Positions 23,830-33,639 of a stretch of DNA of 64,000 nt are shown piece after piece. Positions within the stretch are counted from its first letter, which is position 1; each line of letters starts with the position of its first letter. The stretch comes from Plumapathes pennacea (taxonomy: Eukaryota > Cnidaria > Anthozoa > Antipatharia > Myriopathidae), in assembly GCA_964036295.1 (NCBI GenBank), contig OZ038471.1:9690184-9754183 (forward strand), read 5' to 3'. The position numbers and the translations under genes are program-made. Under the pieces are notes generated by a model that had not been told where the DNA came from, searched no databases, and saw only the letters and a list, made by a program, of their open reading frames with translations.

Positions 23830-24489
23830 TTTAGTCAGATGTCTTATTATTTCTTTCAAGACTAAAACTGTAACAAATACTGTAATTTGACATGCGGTGA
23901 TTGCAGCGAGAATCGTTCACAAGCCCTTAGAAATATGACTAGGTCTGAAGCCCGTGTATAATTTGAAGTAAACCGTTCAAGTTTTGCTTTGATTCTGGGA
24001 GAAATCATGTTCTTTTGAGCGCGTTCACGTACAAAACAATTCAAGCTCATTAAATATGCATGCCTGAGTCTTGTGCATGCAGTCCAGAGTAAAAACAAAT
24101 TGCACAGAAAGCCTATTTAATTGTACTGCCTATGAATACAAAATTGGAAAATCGGTGTTTCTTTTTTCCCTTACTACGACGGCCAACCAACTTCAAAATT
24201 TGAGTATTAGATTTTGAGAACGTGCTTGGTAGACTGTATAAATTAATTTGTCGTACCGACCGACCGACCGTGGGAAATACGTATTTCGTCACGCAATCGA
24301 TTCTTTTTTTCAACGCAAAAGTATAACACACACCATTCTTTTTCTCCTTCCTTTGCGTGTAGCATTTGACTTCGAAGAAAAGATTGAGTCAACATTTCGG
24401 TAAAACAAAGGCTACTCTTCTTGGGTGTACCAAAGTAAAAGTCCCATCAATGTCAGAGCGAGGGGTATCTGCAATTATCGTATTCCTAG

Positions 24490-24655
24490 TTACGTCATTG
24501 GCTTAGGCGCCTGGCCTAAAAGGTCGCCCTATGACAGACTGACAGACTGACGAACATTAAATTTCGAGATGGCGACTCGATTGGAGTCTCCAAACAAAGC
24601 GATTTTGCTGCATTAGCGCCGTGATTATTACCCTCACTTCGCTTCGCTCGGGGAA
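24490..24655 (-). repeat. S module copy outside the palindromic element
   Basis: TTACGTCATTG..AAAGGTCGCCCTATGACAGAC..GAACATTAAATTTCGAGATGG..GATTATTACCCTCACTTCGC is the reverse complement of the centre of the palindromic element. It starts exactly at the TTA target duplication, so the palindromic element appears to have inserted into a resident S copy. Confidence 0.6.
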
Positions 24656-25089
24656 ACAAGCTCAGAAATCAGTTTCATGTTTTAAACCTCACAAAAAAAT
24701 TACTCTCGCCGTTCACACAATTCTACACTTGCACCGAAGCAAGAAAATGATTGCTGATAAGTTTTGTTTGAAGAGTTCTGGAGAACTGGTTTCCTGTGGT
24801 AAACAAGCGCAGGAGCACCAAGTAGTCACCCGGTTCTGATTGCAAACGAGCCGCACCAGTTTAGAAAACTGGTATTTTGTTCTTATAACCGTGCCGTTTT
24901 CCTGTTCACCATTTTGTTTTCTTTGTTCCGGCCCGACATTTGCACGTTTAAGACAGTAGATGTGACGCGCCTGGATGTTTATATCCATACTAGGATATCA
25001 CATTCGGTAAATATGACCCCCTCTCGTTTCCGGTTGTTTTCCCAAACTCGCTTGTCGCTGTGTCACACTTAATTTTTGTTTTAAGACAG

Positions 25090-25480
25090 GTAACTCCCAA
25101 TAATATTATTTTCTGCTTCATATATGTCACCCAAAGGAAAACGATTTTGCTGTTAGCAATGCAAAATTATTGATGTATAGTATATTTTACCCACAGAATC
25201 TCAGGCGAGTCACCCAATAATTCGTTTCTTGCCCCGGGCGTGCCGCCCACTACAAGAGGAAAACCAAAACTTAGGTTTGCTGTTAGAATTTATAAATTAT
25301 AGGCACAGAGTATGCTTTTAGCCACAGAATCTCAGGCTTATCACCCAATAATTCTTTTCTGTTTCAGGCGTGCCGCCCAAAGCGGTAGGGAAAACCTTAC
25401 CTACTTAATATTAATTTTGCTGTTAAAATTGAAAACTTATAGGCGCACAATTTTGTGCTGCAGGCGTGCCGCCCTATGAC
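25090..25480 (+). repeat. About 130-bp tandem repeat, about three units
   Basis: CACAGAATCTCAGGC..TCACCCAATAATTC..GGCGTGCCGCCC..TTTGCTGTTA..TTATAGGC recurs at about 25195, 25325 and, partly, 25090 and 25460. Units differ by small indels. No coding frame is conserved. Confidence 0.7.
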
Positions 25481-26046
25481 GGCGAAATGGCGGGCTTCCG
25501 ACCCGGTTTTGGCGGGTTATTCAACTTTTGACGGGTTTTTGGTTTTTGGCGAGGAAGTTCGGTCATAAACATTGAATAACATGTTCAGAACACTTATCTT
25601 CATTTCTAACCTGCGTTTATACTCGTTGTGTGTCGACTCGCTGACGTGATGACTCGTGTTTCTAAAGTGGCATATTAGTTTGTAATACCTTTGCTTTGAA
25701 CCCCTTTTCGTCTACCAGTGTATCAACAATTCGCCGATTGGTGAGGCTGATCGTCGATTGTTACGAAGTTGTTAGCTGTCGACCACTCTCTTTAGACATA
25801 AAATATGGCGAAGAACAAATCCATTGCCAGCTCTCGGAACCAAACCTTTCTTCCATCATTTAGGCACACAGATCTCGCGACGAAAGAACTGCATTCAGCG
25901 CGCACCAGTGATTATTTTGAGCCAATTCCACCTTGAAAAGCAAGCAGCCATGTCGTAAAATAACGCGCGCCCGCCGAATGAACTCACAATGATTTGGAAT
26001 TTGATTCTACCGTCACTGTACTTGCTTTTCTCTATTTGGCTTCTAG
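25481..26046. other. Left flank of the Harbinger element
   Basis: No gene or repeat is recognisable between the tandem repeat and the Harbinger terminus. Confidence 0.4.
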
Positions 26047-26231
26047 AGGCCCGTCCAAACGAACCCAGCATCATCCAACATTGTTGGTCCAACATGTTGG
26101 ATGATGTTGGATGGGGTGTCCAAACGATCCCAACATCGTCCAACATTGTTGTTGAGAACACTGAACACGTCAGACAAGGATTCTGGGACAAAAAATTACC
26201 CAAAATCCTTTGTAGTCTGGCGCGTGGAGTA

Positions 26232-27471
26232 ATGGCGGCAAGATTCAAAGCACGACAATGTTTAGCAGCCACATTACTTCTGGAATTGTTGGAAGATGAA
26301 GAAACAAGGAGTAGGAGAGGGAAAACAAGGGCATGGATAAAACGAAGAAAAGAGAAGGGATATTTTACGAACATCGTAAGAGAATTGATGATTGAAGACA
26401 CTGTTGCTTATCGCGAAATGATCCGCATGACACATACTGATTTTATTGAGATATTGAAGGTCATTGAACCTGATATAACTCCTCATCAAGTCATTGGTGA
26501 ACATAAAGTGATAAGAGCAGCGGAAAGATTGACACTGACGATTCGATTTCTTGCCACTGGTGAAACCTACCGATCTTTGAGCTTCCAGTTCCGTAAATCG
26601 AAATCAGCTATATCATACATCGTGGATGAGGTCTGCCAAACCATCATCAAAAACCTTGGATCGCTTTACCTCAAAGTCCCCTTGACAGATGACGAATGGC
26701 TCGAAATTGCCTCAAAGTTTGAGGAAATATGGAACTATCCAAACTGTATTGGAGCCATAGATGGCAAGCACATGGTGATGCAGCCACCTCCCAATGCTAG
26801 ATCACACTACTATAATTACAAGCATACCAATTCCATAGTTCTAATGGCTGTTGCTGGTCCCGACTACAAATGTATTTATGCAGATATTGATACTAATGGC
26901 CGAGTCTCTGATGGGGGTGTTTGGAATAAGTGTGGTCTATTTTAATCAATAGACAATGGAACCATTTCCCTCCCTCCACCCCAGTGCCTCCCATTAGGAG
27001 TGACTGAAGTCCCCCATGTATTTGTTGGGGATGATGCTTTTGCCCTCAAGAAGCACATGATGAAGCCCTACCCACAACATGGCCTTACTGCAGACAGGAG
27101 AATCTACAACTACAGGCACAGTCGAGCAAGGCGCTTGTCTGAGAATTTGCTTGGCATAATTGCAAACAGATGGCGTGTCTTCAGATTGGTCCTCCTACTA
27201 AGCCCAAGAGCAATAGAGTCTATAGTTATGGTAGCCCTTACAATCCACAATTATTTACGAAGGAGCTCGTCAAGAAGCACATACTGCCCTACAAGATTGC
27301 TAAATTCGGAAACTGCAAGTGGTGAACTGGTTCACGGGCTTTGGCGACAAGAATGCTTGTCAGAATCATTCATGCCTCTGTCAGTCCCCCCCCCCCACAG
27401 GACACAATGCAACAACTGATGCCAAACTGGTTAGGGAGACCTTCAAAGACTATTTCTTCAATGAAGGTGCC
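26232..27471 (+). pseudogene. Harbinger (HARBI1-like) DDE transposase
   Basis: The protein would be the nuclease that excises and inserts Harbinger elements. From the ATG at 26232 (MAARFKARQ) it shows the family N-terminal region (MTHTDFIEILKVI), a helix-turn-helix-like segment (YRSLSFQFRKSKSAISYIV), and the DDE core with IGAIDGKH, a second D in YADIDTNGRVSDGGVW, and VGDDAFAL. A TAA at 26943-26945 interrupts the frame, which continues in phase into CLPLGVTEVPHVFVGDD and RRLSENLLGIIANRWR. An 11-C run at 27386-27396 shifts the frame near the end. The final codons (FKDYFFNEGA) run into the 5' LTR of the inserted retroelement. Upstream frame to 25989 lies outside the TIR and is not part of the gene. 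Confidence 0.85.
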
Positions 27472-27608
27472 TGTAACGTGAGCCTCTGCTGTTGCCTAGC
27501 AACGCATCACGTCATTACGTGTGCAGCTTTGAACGAGCTCTTTCATCATCAGTCGTACCTCGAGATGTAAAACTACAGTTGATTTCACATTAAACAAGTA
27601 TCGTTACA
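27472..27608 (+). repeat. 5' LTR, 137 bp
   Basis: TGTAACGTGAGCC at the start and AAGTATCGTTACA at the end, sharing nearly all of its sequence with 31859-31999. It is unusually short for an LTR. The sequence directly downstream, TGGTGTCAGCAG, is where the primer binding site is expected. Confidence 0.9.
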
Positions 27609-27633
27609 TGGTGTCAGCAGTGAAAGCAGTCAG

Positions 27634-28989
27634 ATGGCGCAAGCAAATGTAGCAAAGCCGCCGGACTCTTTAAACCTTGAGGACAAGTCCCATAGGGGGG
27701 AAAACTGGCGTCAATTCAAGCGAGATTGGCACTTTTACGAAGTCGCCGCGGAAATTGACAAAAAAGATGGCAAGATTCGTGTCGCCCACCTGCTCAATGT
27801 TATCGGCAAAGAAGCTCAAGACATGTTTGAAACCTTCGAGCTCACCGACGACGAACATAGCAACATAGATCTGGTTTTAGCCAAGTTTGAGGACAGATGT
27901 ATGCCAGCTACTAACATTATCTACGAACGATATTTGTTCAACAAACGCGCCCAGGAAACTGGCGAAAGCATCGAGGCATACATAACTCAAGTTAGGAAAC
28001 TGGCAGATACCTGCAACTTCGGCCAGTTAAAGGACGAAATGATACGAGACAGACTAGTCAGCGGAGTGCGAGGAGACTCCCTTCGTGAGAAACTACTCGG
28101 AAAAAAAGACTTGACACTTGACAAGGCGATTGAGGTGCTGCGAAGCCATTACGCCACACAACTGTTCTCAATTGAAGTGGCATCGGAAGAGTCTAAGGTT
28201 CATTCAGTTAGCAAGAGAAACAAGCCCAAAAGAATGGCCCATCCACAAGCAAACAAAGCGAAGGTCGCCCAGTTCACTAGGCACACTCCTGTCGCAGTAA
28301 ACACGGCTGAAAACCTAACGCTGTGTAAGTTTTGTGGCAGCAAGCACGTTCTTAAACGCTCTGAGTGCAGAGCCACCGACAAAGAGTGTCATAATTGTGG
28401 TAAAGTTGGCCACTTCGCCAAAGTCTGCCGATCAAAAAAAAACGTCAATTCAGTTGAAAGCGAGTCGTACGGCGAAGAGTTATTCTGGCTTAACTCCCTG
28501 CAGTCACAAGACGGGGTGGGCCAAGTTATATCCTTCAACGTAAGCCACAACTATCCAGTCAAATTCCAGATGGATACGGGTTCCTCTTGCAGTATCCTTC
28601 CGCTCTCCGATTACATTAAAGCAGCTGGAGACAAGGCCGGTAAGGAGATCCACCGCACGAACACTCGACTAATCATGCACAATGGAGCGAGCGAGCGTGC
28701 AATTGGCAAAGTCCAGCTACGCGTTGAACGCAAGGGAAACGCACATGACCTGGTTTTCGTTGTCGTGAAGCGTCAAGCAACCCCTTTGCTAGGAATGAAG
28801 TCCTGCATTGGTATGGGTCTTATCAAAGTCGTTGAGAGTGACAATAGTTCAGTTTCGTCTGTTAACGCTGCTGAGTCAACCTCAATTCCAGCAACCAACA
28901 CACACAGCTCTACTTCACCAGCAGATGTGATGAACGACAGTGTGTTGCGAGACTTTCCTGATGTATTTGAAGTTGAAGTTGAAGGATGA
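27634..28989 (+). CDS. Ty3/gypsy gag with zinc knuckle and protease start
   Basis: The ATG at 27634 opens 451 codons. The first half is a gag/capsid-like region (RQFKRDWHFYEVA, then DKAIEVLRSHYA). A zinc region follows with C-x2-C at CKFCGSKHV and a complete CCHC knuckle in CHNCGKVGHFAKVC. The aspartic protease starts with QMDTGSSCSILP, has a flap-like stretch and ends with LLGMKSC. The frame stops at 28989 within DVFEVEVEG, where it normally would run into RT. The RT lies in the +1 frame. A small deletion at the protease-RT junction probably explains this rather than programmed frameshifting. Confidence 0.85.
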   Translation: MAQANVAKPPDSLNLEDKSHRGENWRQFKRDWHFYEVAAEIDKKDGKIRVAHLLNVIGKEAQDMFETFELTDDEHSNIDLVLAKFEDRCMPATNIIYERYLFNKRAQETGESIEAYITQVRKLADTCNFGQLKDEMIRDRLVSGVRGDSLREKLLGKKDLTLDKAIEVLRSHYATQLFSIEVASEESKVHSVSKRNKPKRMAHPQANKAKVAQFTRHTPVAVNTAENLTLCKFCGSKHVLKRSECRATDKECHNCGKVGHFAKVCRSKKNVNSVESESYGEELFWLNSLQSQDGVGQVISFNVSHNYPVKFQMDTGSSCSILPLSDYIKAAGDKAGKEIHRTNTRLIMHNGASERAIGKVQLRVERKGNAHDLVFVVVKRQATPLLGMKSCIGMGLIKVVESDNSSVSSVNAAESTSIPATNTHSSTSPADVMNDSVLRDFPDVFEVEVEG

Positions 28990-29878
28990 AGTGAAGCCTG
29001 TAGTCAACCTCCCTAGGAAAGTCCCCGTCGCGCAGCGTGACACAGTCAAACAAGAGTTGGACAGAATGGTTGATGATGCAGTGATTGCACCAGTCACAGA
29101 ACCAACACCGTGGGTGTCCAATATGGTGATCGTGTTAAAGAAGAATGGCAAGATTCGCATTTGCTTAGATCCACGTGATCTAAATGCCGCCATCAAACGG
29201 TCGCACTATCCACTACCCACTATCAAAGAGGTTGCGACCAGGCTTCATAATGCGAAGGTGTTCAGTGTATTAGATGCCAAGACTGGTTTCTGGCAAGTTA
29301 AACTCGACGAACAGTCCAGTCACCTGACCACTTTTGCAACGCCTTTTGGCCGTTACCGTTGGCTTAGGATGCCATTTGGCATTAACAGTGCACCAGAAGT
29401 CTGGCAACAGCGCATGAATGTAGTCATTGAGGGACTTCCTGGAATGGAAGTCATAGCTGACGATTTCCTTGTCTGTGGATTTGGTGAGACACACGAGGCT
29501 GCTGTCAAGAATCATGATGAGAATCTCCGACGTTTGTTACAGCAATCACAGGAAAGTGGTTTGAAGCTGAACAAGGAGAAGATCAAGTTGCGCCTCTTAA
29601 AGGTTCCTTTCACTGGCCACTTGCTCACCCCAGAAGGACTTGCTCCAGACCCTGACAAAGTCCATGCTGTTCTAAACATGCCAACTCCCACCGACCTGCA
29701 GTCACTACAGCGTTTCCTGGGAATGACTCAGTATCTAGCCAAGTTTCTTCCCAGGCTGTCCGAAGTCACAGAGCTCCTCAGGAAGCTAGAGCACAAGGGA
29801 GTAGTTTGGGATTGGCTACCAGCCCATGATGAGGCCATAACAGCCATCAACAGCTCATCTCTCGGGACCCAGTGTTGA
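28940..29878 (+). pseudogene. Ty3/gypsy reverse transcriptase
   Basis: The reverse transcriptase copies element RNA into DNA. The core motifs are in order: ELDRMVDDAVIAPV, RICLDPRDLNAAI, FSVLDAKTGFWQV (catalytic D), FGRYRWLRMPFGINSAPE, the active-site box VIADDFLV, then FTGHLLTPEGL and LQRFLGMTQYLAKFLP. It overlaps the end of gag in another frame and stops at 29878. RNase H continues from about 29872 in a different frame, so a frameshift separates them. Confidence 0.85.
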
Positions 29879-31725
29879 GATACTATGATGTCCGAGAAGA
29901 GGTCGCCATCCAGGCTGATGCATCACAGAATGGCCTTGGATTTGCACTTCTACAAGGTGGCCAACCTGTCGCATATGGAGCACGTGCACTGACTCCAACT
30001 GAACAACATTATGCACAGATTGAGAAGGAAATGTTGGCAATTGTGGTGGCGTGTGAGAAGTTTAAACAGTACATTTACAGCCGTCATGTCACAATTGAAT
30101 CAGACCACAAGCCACTGGTTTCCATTCACCGGAAACCTATGCACAGTGTCCCAAAGCGCCTTCAGAGGATGTTACTAAGGCTGCAGAAGTTTGATGTAGA
30201 CATCACCTACAAGAAGGGCGAGTTAATGTACATCGCCGATACCCTGTCACGTGCCTGCACTAAGGATACTATGCCGCAGTCAGAACCCGAGAATGAGTTC
30301 TGCCACCAGCTTGAAAGTTTAGATCTCACGCATCACCTGCCCATATCTCAGGAGAGACTGTACCAGTTCCATGAAGAAACTGCCAAGGATGCATCACTGC
30401 AAGCTGCCCTGAAGCTAACACTTACTGGTTGGCCCACGACCACAAAGGAAGTACCGGAACCCGCCCAAGCATTCTTCAACTGTCGAGAGGAGTTAACTAC
30501 ACAGAATGGTCTACTCTTCAAGGGAAACAAGATAGTAGTGCCCTCCAGTCTACGCCCATTGATGCTCTCTAAACTGCACAGTAGCCATTTGGGAATTGAA
30601 GGCTCCCTACGCCGTGCACGAGAAGTGCTCTGCTGGCCATTGATGAATGCTAAGGTGCGAGACTACATCACCAAATGTTCAATTTGCAATGCTCTAAAGC
30701 CTGAGCAATGCAAGGAACCAATGATGTCTGCCCCAGTTCCTGATTGACCATGGTCCCGAGTTGCATGTGACCTACTGGAACACGAGGGTAAACCTTACCT
30801 CGTCGTGTCAGACTACTACTCTAATTTCTTCAAAGTGGAACGTTTGAATAACACCCAATAAACAGCGGCGATCAACAAACTCAAACCAATCTTCGCACGA
30901 CATGGTATCCCGGAAGTTGTGGTTTCTGACAATGGACCACAGTTCGCTTTACAGCAATTCAGATGCTTTGCCACAAGCTGGGAGTTCCAGCACACTACCA
31001 GCTCACCATTACATGCGCAGTCGAATGGCAAAGCTGAGAACTCTGTCAATACAGCAAAGATGCTTTTGAAGAAAGCAACTAGAGCCAAGGGTGATTTCTA
31101 TCTACACCTACTGGATTTTCGAAACACCCCAGACGAACATCTCCTGCTCTCACCAGCTCAGCGCCCTTTTGGACGCGGTACCCGCACCCTACTGCCCACA
31201 ACCGCTAACCTGCTGCGACCGCCTATGGCAGAACAAGTGCAACAAGGTCTCCAGAGAAAGAGAGAGAAACAGGCAAAGTACTACAATCGCTCAACCAAGA
31301 GTCTCAGGGAACTCAAGCAAGGTCAAGTTGTTCGCATGAGGCGTCCCGGTGAGATGCACTGGTCCCAAGCCAGGTGCCACAAACAGGTGGCACCACGTTC
31401 CTATATTGTTGAGTCTGCTGGTCGTTTTTACCGCCACAATCGGAAATATTTGCGAGCCACACATGAAGTTTACTGCCCAGATTCACCTGCGAATATTCAG
31501 CCTGAGGATGACCCTCCTGAACCATCAGCACCACCACCACAGCAGTCACTTCCTCAGTCACCAGTGAAACCTGCAGCACCCCCTGAAGACAATTCACCTG
31601 AGCCGATTCTCTCTGACCCAGTGCCCAAGAACAAGTCGCCCAAAGAGAGAAGTGAGGAAGCCTGCCCGCTTCCGAGATTTTGTTTGTTTGAATCATTGAC
31701 TAAGTTCGTATTGGTCTATTTCTGA
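29872..31725 (+). pseudogene. Ty3/gypsy RNase H and integrase, two in-frame stops
   Basis: RNase H is recognisable from QADASQNGLGFAL, the E in QIEKEMLAIV, and SDHKPL, ending with YIADTLSRAC. The integrase follows with an HHCC zinc region (KLHSSHLGIEGSL, then CSICNALK), the catalytic D in ACDLLEHEGKPY, the second D in VVSDNGPQF and E in NGKAENSVN. A C-terminal proline-rich tail rich in PPPQQSLPQSP follows. TGA at 30745-30747 and TAA at 30856-30858 interrupt one continuous frame around the first catalytic aspartate. Confidence 0.85.
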
Positions 31726-31845
31726 TCGAGGAAGTTAATGAATTTACAGAGTTAAGACTGAAGACATTTACCTTTTTACACATTTATGTATTTGTCAGTT
31801 TATAGACATTTTTCAGGTTCTCATTGTTCTTGGAACTGATGTTCT

Positions 31846-31858
31846 AAAAGAGGAAAGA
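31846..31858 (+). promoter_or_regulatory. Polypurine tract before the 3' LTR
   Basis: AAAAGAGGAAAGA ends directly at the 3' LTR and is the expected plus-strand primer site. Confidence 0.7.
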
Positions 31859-31999
31859 TGTAACGTGAGCCTCTGCTGTTGCCTAGCAACGCATCACGTC
31901 ATTACGTGTGCAGCTTTGAACGAGCTCTTTCATCATCAGTCGCGCGTACCTCGAGATGTAAAACTACAGTTGATTTCACATTAAACAAGTATCGTTACA
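31859..31999 (+). repeat. 3' LTR, 141 bp
   Basis: It matches the 5' LTR except for a CGCG insertion in the CAGTCGCGCGTACC stretch. It is followed by GTGCC, the target duplication. Confidence 0.9.
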
Positions 32000-32011
32000 G
32001 TGCCGTTGACT

Positions 32012-32190
32012 GGCAGTGGGATATGTGTTAATACAGTCCCCCACTAATACAGACGGTGACTAAGTACTCATCTTAGTAAGCCATTCCCTGATTAGTTTAT
32101 GTTGTTGGCAGTGGGAAATGTTACTACAGTCCCCCACTAATACAGACACAAGTAGCCATCTCAGTAAGTCATTCCATGATTAGTTTATAT
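32012..32190 (+). repeat. Two-copy tandem repeat inside Harbinger 3' region
   Basis: GGCAGTGGGA..ACAGTCCCCCACTAATACAGAC..TCAGTAAG..CATTCC..TGATTAGTTTAT occurs at 32012 and again at about 32108. The unit is about 95 bp. Confidence 0.75.
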
Positions 32191-32895
32191 TCCTTTTAGT
32201 AGTAGTATTAGTATTACTGTAATTGAGTATTATATCTGATTGAAATCCCAATTGGTGTCAGAAGTACTGTAGTATACACAACTCCACCAGCTCTATTATT
32301 ATTCTTAAAAATTATCATTTTATTCATTCATTTGAAGTAACAAGTACACGTATAACCCAAATGAAATCTCACAAGTAAATGGAAATCTATAACACCGTTT
32401 CAAAGAGTATTAACAAATTTCAATATTATTATTTGCAATATAAGTCTATATAGTATAATTACAGGGTCAGATCCATAAATAATATGGTTCAGTGCCTTAT
32501 TATTATATATGCTGAAACCGCCCTTCTTGAAAAACAATCTTATGGATCTGCCCCTGTAATTAGACTAATTACTGGAGAACATGAAATGGAATCTAGAAAG
32601 TAAACTAGTATAGGATTGGTAATAATGATGACATGACAAGTAAATTGAAATCTAAAGTACAGTACAAAAAAATACTTTGGAGATTGAATTGTCTGTAAAG
32701 TTCAGTATTCTTTTTCATTTCAATTTAATTGTAACTGATAAACACAAACACTGATCCTGTACAGGGGGGTGGGTGAGGGGGGAATTAAAACACACCCATC
32801 ACGTTCCCCCTGGTTACGGGCCTGTAATACATCATGGGTTCACTCCCAGGAAAGCAACTGAGCTCATAAGTTGGAACAATAACAACAATTGTTGG

Positions 32896-33252
32896 TCAAT
32901 AAATCATAATGGTAAACATTGCTCCACATAAGTTGTTATCTATGTATCTTTCTATAAATATATACATTGTAATATATGTATCATCATCAGTCATTACCTC
33001 AGACCTATGCTGTTGACTGTGTTGTAGCATGTTCATGAATGAACTGGATCCAACATCTGTTGAATCACCTGGTTGCTGAAACTGAAACTGACTTGGTTGG
33101 AATGATTGGTCATTCATCTCGAGCTCAAATGTGACATCACTTATTCGTTTTTCTGCAATCATCCTAGTTCTTCGGTCAAAGCTTGCCAATTTTTGGGCCA
33201 CATTTTTGGTGTCCAAACGAACGCAACATGTTGGCTTCGTTTGGACGGGCCC
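32896..33252 (-). pseudogene. Probable second Harbinger gene (Myb/MADF-like) remnant
   Basis: A minus-strand frame reads LDTKNVAQKLASFDRRTRM followed by MIAEKRISDVTFELEM and a Q/S-rich tail. PIF/Harbinger elements normally encode a second, DNA-binding Myb/MADF-like protein, often opposite to the transposase. The short stretch resembles the C-terminal part of such proteins. The N-terminal DNA-binding part is not found, so the gene is partial. Confidence 0.35.
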
Positions 33253-33639
33253 TAAAGGCCCATTAGCACTTACCATGATGCATCGCGCTCGCTTCATATT
33301 TTCTGGGGCCACGAAAATCACTTTTCTCGTATTCTACAGTTAGTGGCGGAAAATCCATTGTCATCCAAGCATCTGTCGCATGCTCTGACCTTTATTTAAT
33401 TGCAAGGGCTTGATTATGTATCTGGCAGTGGATTTGTAGTGTTCTTTTTCCGATCAGGGTGACGTGTCATAATAAACAATGCGCGGTGCATCATGGTAAG
33501 TGTTAATGGGTCTTTAAGATGTCAAAACAATAACGCTGTTGACAGACATTTCGCGGGACCAAAAACTGCCATTACTATTGAGTGCAATCTAATCAACACT
33601 TTGGAGGCCACAACCCAACGCCTAATGGGAACCCTGTTC

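Larger units (their letters stand above)
21227..24489. mobile_element. Palindromic STPR-coding DNA element (family C, copy 1)
   Basis: TTA at 21224-21226 and 24490-24492 flanks ends reading CTAGAAATACGATAAT and ATTATCGTATTCCTAG. Inside, long arms (about 21227-23075 and 23310-24489) are inverted copies around a 210-bp centre. The left arm is longer because its coding repeats are expanded. Both arms encode a protein with 23-residue repeats, transcribed outward from the centre. A 3-bp TTA duplication fits PIF/Harbinger-like insertion, but no transposase is visible, so the class is inferred. Confidence 0.7.
27472..31999 (+). mobile_element. Ty3/gypsy LTR retroelement, TSD GTGCC
   Basis: A short LTR pair (27472-27608 and 31859-31999) begins TGTAACG and ends CGTTACA. 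GTGCC occurs directly before the left LTR and directly after the right LTR, a 5-bp target duplication. A purine tract (AAAAGAGGAAAGA, 31846-31858) precedes the right LTR. The interior encodes gag, protease, RT, RNase H and integrase in the Ty3/gypsy order. LTRs are nearly identical apart from a CGCG indel, so the insertion is fairly recent, yet the coding region is already mutated. Confidence 0.9.
26047..33252 (+). mobile_element. PIF/Harbinger transposon carrying a Ty3/gypsy insertion
   Basis: The left terminus AGGCCCGTCCAAACGAA at 26047 and the right terminus TTCGTTTGGACGGGCCC ending at 33252 are inverted copies. Flanking TAG (26044) and TAA (33253) resemble the 3-bp TWA target of this superfamily, with one change. 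Just inside the left end lie several CCAACATTGTTGG/CCAACATGTTGG palindromes, and ACGCAACATGTTGG lies inside the right end. Removing the 4.5-kb retroelement leaves about 2.7 kb, a normal size for the family. Confidence 0.8.
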
